The notes under the pieces: model-generated
Seen by the model: only the letters and a program-made list of their open reading frames with translations
The model's database searches: none
What the model was told of the DNA's origin: nothing
Assembly (NCBI RefSeq): GCF_003201975.1
Contig: NZ_QJJQ01000004.1
Location: 192,780 to 243,774 of the forward strand
From: Pseudogracilibacillus auburnensis
GTDB lineage: Bacteria; Bacillota; Bacilli; Bacillales; Amphibacillaceae
Direction of reading: 5' to 3'
DNA length: 50,995 nt
Made by a program: the position numbers and the translations under genes
Shown here: positions 1 through 8,797 of the stretch, in pieces
Position numbering within the stretch: the stretch's first letter is position 1
How the letters are laid out: every line of letters begins with the position of its first letter

Positions 1-345
1 ATTGTCGATGATGTGATTGACCAACGCTTTTACGAAGATATGGACGCCTTTGTTGAAGCGATGCGCAATTTACGAATAGAAGAATACACGACAGAAAATC
101 GGATTGATGCAACAACAATCATCAACACACACCATGCGCCAGGTGGGAGTGTCGAACTGCCAAAAGATGAAATCACGTTAAATGATCTTTTTGCTGGCGA
201 TAATTTTTATGCCAATCAAATAAAGCTTGAGTATCAACAAGTAAAGGAAATGAATCCAGATCAGGAGTTTTCACTCGAAGATTATCAACTTGCTGCCTTA
301 AATACCCATGCTTTTGAATATGAATCGATTAAAGATCAACAGTGA
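1..345 (+). CDS. C-terminal part of an unrecognised protein (cut by window edge)
   Basis: Frame 1 is open from the first base to a TGA at 343-345, so this is probably the 3' end of a longer gene. A GTG at 13 is an internal codon rather than a convincing start because no ribosome binding site is in the window. The visible 114 residues are acidic, without membrane segments, and end in a helical stretch (EFSLEDYQLAALNTHAFEYE). I do not recognise the family. A convergent hairpin terminator follows at 396-433. Confidence 0.55.
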   Translation: MVDDVIDQRFYEDMDAFVEAMRNLRIEEYTTENRIDATTIINTHHAPGGSVELPKDEITLNDLFAGDNFYANQIKLEYQQVKEMNPDQEFSLEDYQLAALNTHAFEYESIKDQQ

Positions 346-395
346 ACTATGGTCGATTTATGGTTTTAATTATCTAATAACTTCATATTTCACCA

Positions 396-433
396 CAAAA
401 AAAGGAAAGCAACTTTAATAGTTTACTTTCCTT
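396..433. terminator. Bidirectional rho-independent terminator
   Basis: GGAAAG-AACT and AGTT-CTTTCC arms form an interrupted stem. On the minus strand it is followed by a run of seven T, so it best serves the LysM/3D gene ending at 469; it also lies after the edge gene on the plus strand. Confidence 0.75.
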
Positions 434-468
434 AGAGTATCATAATTTACCATTTTTTGAGAACAGTG

Positions 469-1221
469 TTAATCAAGAATGGTTACTTCAACAGTTTTTA
501 CGCCCCAATTCATTGCTTTGGCTTCTGTTGGTACATGAACATCAATTTTCTTTCCTTTGATTGCTCCACCAGTGTCACCAGCAATCGCTTTACCGTATCC
601 TTCGACATATACTTCAGTACCTAAAGGAATGACGCTTGGATCTACCGCGATTACTTTCTTATCAGGATTATTAGTCAAATCAATTCCTGTTGCTGTTACC
701 CCAGAACAACCCTCACATTTCGCAGTATAAGCAGTTGCCGTTACCGTAATTGTTTTAGCTGCTGGATCTTGCTTGCCTTCGTTTGATTCCTTTGCTGCTT
801 TTACTTTATTGTTCTGCTTTTTTTCTACTTTAGCGTTGTTATTCTCTTTTGATGGATGATTTATTTTCAATTCTTGTCCGATTCTAATAGTAGTGTTAGA
901 AAGATTGTTCCAATCCATTAGTTTATTAACACTTACATTATATTCTTCACCAATCTCACTTAATGTATCGCCTTTTTTAACTGTATATGATTTTTTTGAC
1001 GATTCTTCTTGTGTAATGGTTATATGTTGACCTGGATGGATTATGGTAGAATCCAATTCGTTGATTTCAATTAAACTTTGGACCGAAGTATCATACTTTT
1101 GCGCAATACTCCAAAGACTTTCTTTTTCTTGCACTTTATGCTCTTCTGCTGAAACATTAATTGCAGCTGACACTGTAAAGATAACACTGAATGTTGTAAA
1201 AGCTACTACTAATTTTTTCAA
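469..1221 (-). CDS. Secreted cell wall-binding protein: signal peptide, two LysM, 3D domain (YocH-like)
   Basis: The 250-residue protein has a signal peptide (MKKLVVAF..., cut probably after VSA near residue 25), then two LysM peptidoglycan-binding repeats (about 27-70 and 78-122, each ending in a PGQ- or IGQ-type motif), a Lys/Asn/Glu-rich linker, and a C-terminal 3D domain (about 155-250). The 3D domain shows the conserved aspartates in VDPSVIPLGT, AGDTGGAIKG and KKIDVHV. Such proteins (YocH, and the catalytic domains of stationary-phase Rpf/Sps types) bind and probably cleave peptidoglycan outside the cell. The TTG start at 1221 is chosen because an AAGGAGGG site lies 8 bases upstream. It looks monocistronic and ends at a strong terminator. 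The LysM/3D family call is firm; the lytic activity is inferred. Confidence 0.88.
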   Translation of the reverse strand: MKKLVVAFTTFSVIFTVSAAINVSAEEHKVQEKESLWSIAQKYDTSVQSLIEINELDSTIIHPGQHITITQEESSKKSYTVKKGDTLSEIGEEYNVSVNKLMDWNNLSNTTIRIGQELKINHPSKENNNAKVEKKQNNKVKAAKESNEGKQDPAAKTITVTATAYTAKCEGCSGVTATGIDLTNNPDKKVIAVDPSVIPLGTEVYVEGYGKAIAGDTGGAIKGKKIDVHVPTEAKAMNWGVKTVEVTILD

Positions 1222-1462
1222 ATGTAAGTCCCTCCTTAATTACTAACAGAGACTATCGTAGCATACAAGAAAAGATCTTTCAGTAACAGGTGAATTAAGA
1301 GTGTATTACACGATTTGTCTTATTTTGATCCTATATTACAAAGAGAGTTTCATTGTAATAACAGCACAAAGTTAAATTAAAATACATCGATTCGCTCCAC
1401 TTCATTTTATGCAATCAATATTTATCAAAAAGCATCTCGCATCGCATATTAAATTAAATTGG
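1222..1462. other. Intergenic stretch between LysM/3D gene and MocR gene
   Basis: AT-rich DNA of about 240 bases that should hold the promoter of the LysM/3D gene. I see no repeat or clear terminator for the MocR gene that ends at 1463. Confidence 0.4.
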
Positions 1463-2893
1463 TTATGTCTCTTTATGCAAGGTCATGGTCGTTTGATACA
1501 ATAACTGAACGATTTTCTTAATATTCTCTTTTTTTACCGTCCCAAAGCCAACGATAATCGTAATATTGTTTTCTTTTTTTAATGGATTAATCATAAATCT
1601 TCGGATCGTGTACAATTCAATTTCGTTTTTTTCTGCATCTTTTTCTATATCTTCGTACGATTTTTTCGTAGTAAATCGTGCAATAAAATGTAATCCTGCT
1701 AACGTATCGTAAATATGAACCTTCGATTGAAATGCTTTTTTTATCTCTGAAATAAGCTCGCTACGTATATCATCATAATAATTTGTCATTCTTTTCATAT
1801 GGCGATCATAACTACCTGATTCAATAAAATATTTCAGTGTGAGCAACGATAATGTATTATTTTCTGGTATTAAATGTCCAAACTTTTTTCTGTAAGGGAT
1901 GACTAAGTTTTTAGGTAATACCATATAACTTATTCGTAAACTTGGTAACAAAGATTTTGAAAAACTGCCGATATAAACGACACTTTCATTTCTATCTAGA
2001 TTATGTAGGGAAGGAATATGGTCTGTTTTATATTTAAATTCACTATCATAATCGTCTTCAATTATATATCGATTAAATCCTTTTGCGGCCCAGTTTAGTA
2101 ATTCCGTTCTGCGGGATACGGGCATAATAATGCCAGTTGGAAATTGATGTGATGGTGTGACGAACACAATGTTGGAGTCTGTCTTTTTTAATTCTTCAAT
2201 AGATATCCCTTTTTCATCCAATTTAATCGGATTTAAATCAATACCTAAATGTTCTAGTTGATTGTAAAGTCGAGTATAACCTGGGTCTTCAACACCTAAT
2301 GAGATTGGATCGATATCTTTTAAAATATTTAATAACTGTTCAATTAAAGGCTGAGTACCAACACCTAAAACGATTTGCTCTGGTTCACATATGACATCGC
2401 GATATTTTTTTATTAATTTTGCAATCGTCTTTCTAACTGTAAGTAGGCCTTGTCTTTCCATTATTCTCGATAATTCCCACTTATGATTTTTGAAGGCATA
2501 TTGTTCACTTTTTCTCCATTCACTATATGGAAATAATGCTATATTCGTATCCATATGCGATAGCGAATATTTAAATTGTACATGCCTTTTTGGTTCGGCT
2601 AATATTTCACTCCATTCGGGATTGATTTTTGCTTCTCTTAACAACTTCGGAATATCTTCCACGTAATAGCCACTTCTTTCAATGGCATAAATGTATCCTT
2701 CAGCAATTAATTGTTCATAAGTAGCCGTCACGGTGTTTACACTCGTTTTTAATTGAGTTGCCAATTGTCTTTTTGATGGTAATTTTTCATGTTTTTGGAT
2801 TTTTCGAGATAAGATTAGATCTTTTATTTCAACGTATAACGCTTTGTATAAGAAAGTTTCGTTATGATTTTTATTTAATTGGATTTGAATCAA
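1463..2893 (-). CDS. MocR-family regulator (GntR wHTH fused to aminotransferase-like domain)
   Basis: A 476-residue protein with an N-terminal GntR winged helix (KLPSKRQLATQLKTSVNTVTATYEQL) joined by a linker to a fold-type I PLP-dependent aminotransferase-like domain. The PLP lysine is in SFSKSLLPSLRISY, with the upstream IIEDDYDSEFKY stretch typical of MocR proteins. The frame extends to an ATG at 2920, but AAGGAGGG at 2901-2908 lies inside that extension, 7 bases before a TTG at 2893, so the TTG is preferred. MocR proteins (GabR, PdxR, TauR) sense PLP or an amine/amino-acid effector as a PLP adduct. It is divergent from the TRAP-1 operon, which it probably activates. The family is certain; the effector is unknown. 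Confidence 0.9.
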   Translation of the reverse strand: MIQIQLNKNHNETFLYKALYVEIKDLILSRKIQKHEKLPSKRQLATQLKTSVNTVTATYEQLIAEGYIYAIERSGYYVEDIPKLLREAKINPEWSEILAEPKRHVQFKYSLSHMDTNIALFPYSEWRKSEQYAFKNHKWELSRIMERQGLLTVRKTIAKLIKKYRDVICEPEQIVLGVGTQPLIEQLLNILKDIDPISLGVEDPGYTRLYNQLEHLGIDLNPIKLDEKGISIEELKKTDSNIVFVTPSHQFPTGIIMPVSRRTELLNWAAKGFNRYIIEDDYDSEFKYKTDHIPSLHNLDRNESVVYIGSFSKSLLPSLRISYMVLPKNLVIPYRKKFGHLIPENNTLSLLTLKYFIESGSYDRHMKRMTNYYDDIRSELISEIKKAFQSKVHIYDTLAGLHFIARFTTKKSYEDIEKDAEKNEIELYTIRRFMINPLKKENNITIIVGFGTVKKENIKKIVQLLYQTTMTLHKET

Positions 2894-2909
2894 CGCTCTT
2901 CCCTCCTTA

Positions 2910-2965
2910 TTTGGTACCATATTTTTTCGGTTTTGGTACTTAAAATGATATCAGATGTATGGTAT
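2910..2965 (-). promoter_or_regulatory. Candidate MocR operator: direct repeats of RTACCA
   Basis: Read on the minus strand, GTACCAAA occurs at 2910-2917 and again at 2932-2939, and a third ATACCATA lies at 2958-2965. Spacing is 22 and 26 bp. The well-studied MocR protein GabR binds ATACCA direct repeats, so these lie where and how a MocR site is expected, in the divergent region. Confidence 0.5.
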
Positions 2966-3217
2966 ATTGTAAAAATAAATAGGATCTTTTGACTATTATT
3001 ACGTACAGCCTAATCAGATATTAAATGTAAGCGCTAAGGAATAATTTGTTTTATATGTATATTTAATAGGGATTATATAGTAATCCGTGGTATAGGCGGA
3101 TGAAGTATTTTTCACATGCGTAATAAATATAAAAAATCACTATAAGGAGGTGGAACGTTAAAAGATCATATTTTTTCAATAAAAGGAAAGTGTTTAAAAC
3201 TATTTGGAGGGAACGTA
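2966..3217 (+). promoter_or_regulatory. TRAP-1 leader with cre-like site at 3026-3039
   Basis: TGTAAGCGCTAAGG at 3026-3039 matches 12 of 14 positions of the CcpA catabolite-responsive consensus TGWAARCGYTWNCW; the last two bases differ. This suggests carbon catabolite control of the operon. A TTGACT at about 2989 could be a -35 box but I see no well-spaced -10. The remaining leader is AT-rich, and an AAGGAGG at 3144 is not followed by a long frame. Confidence 0.45.
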
Positions 3218-4327
3218 ATGAAAAATATATATATGCTGTTAAGCATTATACTTATTGTTTTTGTAGTTGCGGGTTGTAGTAGTTCTGAAGAAAAAGAAAA
3301 TACGGAAAGTAATAGCAGTGCAAAAGCACTAATTGCATCAAGTGGATATCCTCATACAGACGGTTCTGTTGAAACGTTCTCAGTACCTTTACTAGAAAAG
3401 GTAATGGAAAAAACAGACGAAGTTGAGTTCAATATTTTTACTGGTGGAGAGCTTTTTAGTGCGGATGAGTCACTTGATGCATTAAATTCTACATCGATTG
3501 ATATTGAAATGGTTTTATCACCTACTTTAGATCAGAAACGATTTCCATATTCAAGTGTTGTCGGACTCCCTTTATTAAAATCCGATGCTAGTGTAGCTGC
3601 TAAAGCAATTCAAAAAATGGTTGAAAGTGATGTTGAAATTGCTGATGGGAAAACATATTACGAATTAGAGTTTGCAGATAAAGACTTATTTGTTCTGCCA
3701 ATTCATCCAACAGAGACATATTTAATTTCAACTGTTGATGAAAAGTTAGATTCTGTAGATAAATTTAATAAATCGATCAGAATTAGAGCAAGTTCAAATG
3801 TACATGAAACATTTATTAATGAGTTAGGATTAACACCTGTCGCATTACCGGCACCAGATATTTACGATAGTCTCAGTAGAAATGCAATCGATGGTGTCAT
3901 GCTCAATATTCCTGATTGGCCACCGTACGGAGTAGATGAATTAACGAACTATACGTTAAGTGGAGTAAGTTTAGGACATTTCCCTGTATTTTTTGCGATG
4001 AACCAAGATACTTGGGACTCTTTTTCTGACGACGTACAAAATATCTTTAAAGAAGAAGCAAATGAGTTGATTCAATCTGGACCTGAAACATATAAACAAC
4101 AAATAGAGGAAATATTACCTAATTATAATGGAGAACTAATTGAATTTGATTCTTTAGATAAAGAGGTACAAGATAAAATTAATACAGCTATTTTAAACAC
4201 ATGGAATAGTTGGATTAAAGACTTGGAAGATAGAGGTTTTGCAGGAAAAGAAGTAGCTCTACTTTGGAGAGACTTAATTGTTGAGTCAGGTGGAGAAGTG
4301 CCTCAAGAAATTTTAGATATGGAATAA
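3218..4327 (+). CDS. TRAP transporter solute-binding lipoprotein, DctP family (TRAP-1)
   Basis: The 369-residue protein begins with a lipoprotein signal peptide (MKNIYMLLSIILIVFVVAGC, lipid-modified Cys near 20) and then a DctP-type periplasmic binding fold. The SIRIRASSNVHETFINELGLTPVALPAPDIYDSL segment corresponds to the helix and strand carrying the substrate-carboxylate arginine in TRAP binding proteins (an RxR pattern here). In Gram-positives it is anchored outside the membrane and delivers substrate to the DctQM permease. The start has TTGGAGGG upstream. The permease genes follow after a 175-base gap with a hairpin. The substrate cannot be read from sequence; neighbours suggest an organic acid, sulfonate or polyol-like anion. 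Confidence 0.88.
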   Translation: MKNIYMLLSIILIVFVVAGCSSSEEKENTESNSSAKALIASSGYPHTDGSVETFSVPLLEKVMEKTDEVEFNIFTGGELFSADESLDALNSTSIDIEMVLSPTLDQKRFPYSSVVGLPLLKSDASVAAKAIQKMVESDVEIADGKTYYELEFADKDLFVLPIHPTETYLISTVDEKLDSVDKFNKSIRIRASSNVHETFINELGLTPVALPAPDIYDSLSRNAIDGVMLNIPDWPPYGVDELTNYTLSGVSLGHFPVFFAMNQDTWDSFSDDVQNIFKEEANELIQSGPETYKQQIEEILPNYNGELIEFDSLDKEVQDKINTAILNTWNSWIKDLEDRGFAGKEVALLWRDLIVESGGEVPQEILDME

Positions 4328-4369
4328 TAAATTTCTGAATGATTAAAGTTCTTTAGTTTTAAATAGTTG

Positions 4370-4411
4370 AACCGATTGTAGCAGGCATACATGCTTGGCT
4401 TATAATCGGTT
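4370..4411 (+). terminator. Intercistronic stem-loop after the TRAP-1 binding protein
   Basis: AACCGATT at 4370-4377 pairs perfectly with AATCGGTT at 4404-4411, with a smaller GCAT/ATGC stem in the loop. It lacks a strong T run, so it may be a 3'-end stabiliser or partial terminator that gives excess binding protein over permease. A hairpin with a related stem sits at the same place in TRAP-2. Confidence 0.6.
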
Positions 4412-4502
4412 TCCTATCATGTTATTCATTTTCTACAAACACTTATTGAAAAACATCACTCTGTAGTTGCTCAATATGTAAAAAATAGAACGGGGGAGTT
4501 AG

Positions 4503-5813
4503 ATGTCAGTAGATATAATTGTTGTCCTCTGTTTTCTTTTATTAATTTATTTGTTACTTGTAGGACAATATATTAGTTCGATTTTTTTATCTGTCGGTTT
4601 AATAGGGATATTTATGCTAGGAGGTATGCAGCAACTAAACGGATTTCTACAGAGCGATTCATTCGCACAAGTTGCTAGCTTCTCATTAACTACCATACCG
4701 CTATATATATTAATGGCAGAGCTAATTATGGGTACGAAAATAGTGGAAGATCTCTATGGTCTTGCTTTTAGGATTTCAAAAGGACGTAAAGGACCTCTAG
4801 GTGTGATTACAATTGTTATTGGAGGTTTATTAGGTTCAGTCTCTGGTTCCAGTTCCGCAACGTCTGCTTCTATGGCGAAAATCACATTACCTGAGCTGCG
4901 TAAAAGAGGATTTAGTGATACTTTTTCAGGTGCGATTGTTGCTGTTGCCGGCTCTCTTTCATCGATTATTCCGCCAAGTGTTATGATAATCATTTACGGT
5001 GTGGCAGCGCGTATATCAATTGGGGAACTGTTTATCGGTTCATTAGTTCCGGGAATTTTAATGATTATCGTGTTTTCGATTATTCTTTTATTGTATTTAA
5101 AATTCACGGGAGAAGGCAAGGTACATGAAGTGGATATTCCAGAAGATAACACACCGACTTCGAGATATATCATCGCGATTTTTATGGGTGCATTAATGGC
5201 AATTTCCATCTTTGGTGGAATATTTGCTGGTATATTTACACCTACAGAAGCTGGAGCAGTAGGCGCATTTTTAGCTTTCATCATGGCTTTAATTATGAAG
5301 AAGGTTAATTTTGAATATATCAAGACGGCACTCTCTGAAACGACGAAAATTACTGTAATGACCATTTTTATCGTCATTGGTGCTTCGTTATTCGGGCGTT
5401 TTATTTCATTGTCACTCATTCCAAGGAAGATCATTAATCTTTTAGAACCTTTACAAAGTACACCTTATTTAATTATTATTATCCTTTTAATTTTCTATTT
5501 TATCTTGTTTATGTTTATCGACAATATTGCAGTCTTACTGATGACTGTTCCGATTGTCATGCCAATTACGGAAACATTAGATGTAGATCCTTTATGGTTC
5601 GGTGTCATGGTATTAGTATCGTGTACGATTGGTTTAATTACGCCGCCTGTTGGGACAAACGTATTTATCGTTGGAAGTACAACTGGTATTTCTATTGAAG
5701 GTATCTTTAAAATTACGTTTGTTTTCTCCATCATAACAACAATTGTCGTTGTTGGGTTGCTTATTATTTTCCCTGAATTAATCACATGGCTGCCAAGTAT
5801 AATGTCGAAGTAG
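4503..5813 (+). CDS. TRAP transporter large permease, DctM family (TRAP-1)
   Basis: A 436-residue protein with about 12 hydrophobic segments, the usual size for DctM/SiaM. Family hallmarks are visible: GSVSGSSSATSASMAKITLPELRKRGF near 110-135, SIIPPSVMIIIYG near 155, FTPTEAGAVGAF near 245, and the C-terminal CTIGLITPPVGTNVFI near 385. It forms the Na+-coupled transport core. Here DctM precedes DctQ, the less common order. An ATG at 4503 follows GGGGGAG at 4492-4498. DctQ begins 24 bases after its stop, so the two are co-transcribed. Confidence 0.92.
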   Translation: MSVDIIVVLCFLLLIYLLLVGQYISSIFLSVGLIGIFMLGGMQQLNGFLQSDSFAQVASFSLTTIPLYILMAELIMGTKIVEDLYGLAFRISKGRKGPLGVITIVIGGLLGSVSGSSSATSASMAKITLPELRKRGFSDTFSGAIVAVAGSLSSIIPPSVMIIIYGVAARISIGELFIGSLVPGILMIIVFSIILLLYLKFTGEGKVHEVDIPEDNTPTSRYIIAIFMGALMAISIFGGIFAGIFTPTEAGAVGAFLAFIMALIMKKVNFEYIKTALSETTKITVMTIFIVIGASLFGRFISLSLIPRKIINLLEPLQSTPYLIIIILLIFYFILFMFIDNIAVLLMTVPIVMPITETLDVDPLWFGVMVLVSCTIGLITPPVGTNVFIVGSTTGISIEGIFKITFVFSIITTIVVVGLLIIFPELITWLPSIMSK

Positions 5814-5837
5814 TTTTGAATTATTGGAGGTGTGCAT

Positions 5838-6347
5838 ATGAGAAATTTAAAGAGAGTGAATCATTTATTACAGGAATTTGGTGGGAGAATAAGCGGTATT
5901 GCGATACTTTCAATGATGTTCGTTATTGTAATAGATGTATTTTTGCGAAATGTGTTTAAAACTCCTATTCCAGGGTCTTATGTGATCATTGAGAACTTTT
6001 TAATGCCGATTGCTATTTTCCCAGCACTAGGCTATGTATATATGAAAAATGTATTACCGAGATTAAGTGAATTTGTTGAAAGGACGCCAAATTGGTTCCA
6101 AAAGTATAATAAATTATTACTACTAATCATGGATATTGTCGTCTTCGGTTTATTAACGTATTATACGTTTCTTTATTTTTTAAATGGGTTTCAGCAAGGG
6201 ATGGAAATACCTATCGCGACAAAGTTTGTTGCCATTTGGCCAGTCTATTTTTTCGTCCCGTTAGGATATTTTTTCGTTTTACTTGAAGTGTTAATTAGAT
6301 TTGGAGAAGAAATTAAATTACTTGTAAATCGTAATGCAAATGTTTAA
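5838..6347 (+). CDS. TRAP transporter small permease, DctQ family (TRAP-1)
   Basis: A 169-residue protein with four hydrophobic segments (about 17-37, 50-68, 93-115, 131-155), as expected for DctQ, the small membrane subunit that scaffolds DctM and contacts the binding protein. A GTG at 5832 is in frame but only one base from the TTGGAGG at 5824-5830; the ATG at 5838 has a 7-base gap and is preferred. It lies between dctM and the HisD-like gene, with short gaps on both sides. Confidence 0.85.
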   Translation: MRNLKRVNHLLQEFGGRISGIAILSMMFVIVIDVFLRNVFKTPIPGSYVIIENFLMPIAIFPALGYVYMKNVLPRLSEFVERTPNWFQKYNKLLLLIMDIVVFGLLTYYTFLYFLNGFQQGMEIPIATKFVAIWPVYFFVPLGYFFVLLEVLIRFGEEIKLLVNRNANV

Positions 6348-6376
6348 AACAGAGCAATGATTTGGAGGAATAAAAG

Positions 6377-7630
6377 TTGAAATATATAAAAACAGCACAA
6401 ACAGAACAAAATAATCAAGCTACAGAAGTTGAGTCCATTGTAAAAGGTATTATTGAAGATATTAAAACAAACGGTGATGAAGCCTTAAAAAAATATGAAG
6501 TTAAATTTGGAAAATCAGATCGCGCTTTCCGAGTGTCAGAAGAGGAAATAGAAAACTGTTTAAATACGATCGATCCTGAACAGAAAGCGTTAATTGATAC
6601 AGTTGTTGAGCGTATTAGTGCTTTCGCTGAAACACAGTATAAGCATTTAACACCATTTGAAACACAATTCGGTGATGGAATCACAATGGGTCAACGCATT
6701 GTTCCGATTGAAACAGTTGGAGCTTATATTCCAGGAGGAAGATTCCCGTTACTCTCATCAGGTCCAATGGTTGTCGCTCCTGCAAAAGTAGCGGGTGCAA
6801 AAAGAATCGTTGCATGTAGCCCAGCAAATTATAAAGGCGGTATTCATCCGGCAGTATTATATGGTTTGATCAAAGCAGGAGCTACAGATATCTTTGCAAT
6901 CGGTGGTGCACAAGCAATCGCAGCAATGGCAAATGGTACAGAATCAGTTCCACCTGTTGATATGATTGCTGGCCCTGGAAATATGTTTGTAGCCGAAGCG
7001 AAAAAGCAAGTATTCGGTAAGGTAGGAATTGATTTAATCGCAGGTCCTAGTGAAGTATTAGTATTTACAGATGAATCAGCTAAACCAGGCTATATCGCAG
7101 CCGACTTATTAGCACAGTCAGAACATGATCCATTCGCTAAAGCTGTACTTGTTACAACATCTGAAGACATTGCGAACGAATCAATGAAAGAAGTGGAAAG
7201 GTTACTAGGTACATTCGCAGAAGATTCTCCAGCACATCAATCTTGGGAAAACATGGGCGAGGTCATCTTAGTTGATTCGATTGCTGAAGGAATCGACTAT
7301 TGTAATGAAAATGCGAATGAGCACTTACATCTACACTTAACGGACAGTAGAAGCTATGTCGACCAATTGCATAATTATGGCTCATTATTTATTGGCGAAG
7401 ACAGCTCTGTTGTATTTTCTGATAAAGTTTCTGGAACAAATCATACACTACCTACGAACAAAGCAGCTAGATATACAGGTGGCTTATGGGTTGGCAGTTA
7501 CTTAAAAGTTGTTACACACCAAGAAATTACAGGCGAAGGTACCCAATTCTTAGCTAAACATGCAACCGAACAATCAAATCTAGAAGGCTTAGAAGGACAT
7601 AAGCTTTCAGCACAAGTGCGAATTAAATAA
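6377..7630 (+). CDS. Histidinol dehydrogenase-family NAD-dependent dehydrogenase, probably catabolic (HpsN-like candidate)
   Basis: At 417 residues this matches the HisD family. Zinc ligands are present as Q247, H250 (AQSEHDPF), D349 and H408 (LEGLEGH), and the catalytic pair as E315-H316 (NANEHLHLHL), parallel to Q259/H262/D360/H419 and E326/H327 of E. coli HisD. These enzymes oxidise a primary alcohol to a carboxylate in two NAD+ steps. It is the last gene of a TRAP operon with no other his gene nearby. The SGTNHTLPTNKAARYTGGLWVG region differs from biosynthetic HisD (usually LPT-G-AR-SGLSV) and is closer to HisD relatives such as sulfopropanediol dehydrogenase HpsN, which also travels with TRAP transporters. 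The TTG start follows TTGGAGG by 8 bases. The family is certain; the substrate is inference. Confidence 0.85.
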   Translation: MKYIKTAQTEQNNQATEVESIVKGIIEDIKTNGDEALKKYEVKFGKSDRAFRVSEEEIENCLNTIDPEQKALIDTVVERISAFAETQYKHLTPFETQFGDGITMGQRIVPIETVGAYIPGGRFPLLSSGPMVVAPAKVAGAKRIVACSPANYKGGIHPAVLYGLIKAGATDIFAIGGAQAIAAMANGTESVPPVDMIAGPGNMFVAEAKKQVFGKVGIDLIAGPSEVLVFTDESAKPGYIAADLLAQSEHDPFAKAVLVTTSEDIANESMKEVERLLGTFAEDSPAHQSWENMGEVILVDSIAEGIDYCNENANEHLHLHLTDSRSYVDQLHNYGSLFIGEDSSVVFSDKVSGTNHTLPTNKAARYTGGLWVGSYLKVVTHQEITGEGTQFLAKHATEQSNLEGLEGHKLSAQVRIK

Positions 7631-7716
7631 TTGACTTAAAACTGATTGAATTACGTTCGTACTAGTCAATTTTACAGATTAATAACATTCCAATATTTAA
7701 TAGAGAGTTTTTTAAG

Positions 7717-7760
7717 AAAGATCACCCAGTCACCTTTTTTGACAGGAGTGGTCTTTTTGG
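7717..7760 (+). terminator. Terminator of the TRAP-1 operon
   Basis: AAAGATCAC at 7717-7725 pairs with GTGGTCTTT at 7748-7756 (one G-T pair), followed by TTT. It closes the TRAP-1/HisD-like operon. Confidence 0.65.
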
Positions 7761-8097
7761 TTCTAAGTAAAGAAGAAGACCCTATAGGAAAGTATGTAGA
7801 ATAAATTGATTGGGGGATGTATGGGTATTATTAGTATCAAGTCGGGCATGGTGAATTCTTACAATCTTTTTTTCTCTTAATAAACTCATTTAGAGAAATG
7901 GATGAAGAAGTGAATATCCTTACTTTTTAAATGAATGCTATAATGGGAAAATTGAGAATAAGCACATTGATAGTGCCATAAATTAGAAGCAATAAAATGT
8001 TATAGGGTAATTTAAACAATTGACTAGATTATTTGAATTGAATTAAGTTTATAGGAATTAATTTTTGACAATATGTTAACCTTACAGGGGGAATTCC
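7761..8097. other. Gap before the small membrane protein gene
   Basis: About 340 bases of AT-rich DNA with stops in every frame. Apart from a likely weak promoter region near 8025-8070 (TTGACT and TTGACA hexamers without a clearly spaced -10) I see nothing definite. Confidence 0.4.
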
Positions 8098-8505
8098 ATG
8101 AAAAGATTTTTATATTATTTTGGATGGACAATTGTTATCGGGATTATTATTTATTTTAGGGCTAAATACCAGTTGCGGTTACAGCAAGAAGCTTCAGTAA
8201 CCTTTGAAATAGTCCCCGTTGTATTACTTTCAACAATATTTCCCTTTGCTATTGGAATGCTTCTAAGGTTGCCAAAACTTCTAAATGAAATTAAACAAAA
8301 CAAACAATGGACGTTTGATTGGATTAAATTCATTGCAATTGGATTACCGTCCCTTTGTATTTTATTAATATATGTATCATTATTTTATCTGCCAGAAAGT
8401 ATATTGCTATTAATGCCACAGGCTATATTTTTAGGAAATCCAACCATTCACACGATAGCTGGTGTCGTGTTTGGGTATACCTTGTTGGATAGTCTAAAGA
8501 AATAA
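8098..8505 (+). CDS. Small integral membrane protein of unknown function
   Basis: A 135-residue basic protein with four predicted membrane segments (about 5-20, 41-56, 80-100, 104-128). The ATG follows a GGGGG-type site at 8089-8093. It has no recognisable motif and stands alone between two TRAP operons, with a terminator downstream at 8544. It may simply be a lineage-specific membrane protein. A link to either transporter is not supported by the sequence. Confidence 0.65.
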   Translation: MKRFLYYFGWTIVIGIIIYFRAKYQLRLQQEASVTFEIVPVVLLSTIFPFAIGMLLRLPKLLNEIKQNKQWTFDWIKFIAIGLPSLCILLIYVSLFYLPESILLLMPQAIFLGNPTIHTIAGVVFGYTLLDSLKK

Positions 8506-8543
8506 TAGTAGTTATTTCATCATACCGACCATAAAATAAAATT

Positions 8544-8577
8544 ACACACTTTTCCTTCAGCGAGAAGTGTGTTTTCG
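8544..8577 (+). terminator. Terminator after the small membrane protein
   Basis: ACACACTT at 8544-8551 pairs perfectly with AAGTGTGT at 8565-8572, followed by TTTTC. Confidence 0.7.
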
Positions 8578-8714
8578 ATGTGTGCAAGATAAAATACACA
8601 ACTTTCTAATTTTAGTTCATAAAATAATATATGGTTACAAAAGTAGTGTTTTACTCCATTTGCTTAGAGCAATAAATTTTCAGTAAAGCAAAAAAAAATA
8701 TTAAACTTAAACCC

Positions 8715-8743
8715 TTGAATGCAAGTCGGAATAATGGTATATT
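8715..8743 (+). promoter_or_regulatory. Sigma-A promoter of TRAP-2
   Basis: TTGAAT at 8715-8720 and TATATT at 8738-8743, spaced by 17 bases, lie 55 bases upstream of the TRAP-2 binding-protein start. The 220 bases before it are AT-rich and hold only the preceding terminator. Confidence 0.65.
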
Positions 8744-8797
8744 AAAACACAGTAAATTGATGCGAATATATACAAACCGTCTTAGGGGGAAAATAAG

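Noticed and set aside
2758-2943. 61-residue plus-strand ORF before TRAP-1
   Set aside because: Antisense to the MocR N-terminus and without start signal.
4754-5785. Three antisense ORFs in dctM
   Set aside because: Shadows of the DctM reading frame without start signals; the same holds for the antisense frames in both dehydratases, the aminotransferase and the chemoreceptor.
6377-7630. Histidine biosynthesis gene hisD
   Set aside because: No his neighbours, placed in a TRAP operon, and different C-terminal motif; kept only as family name.
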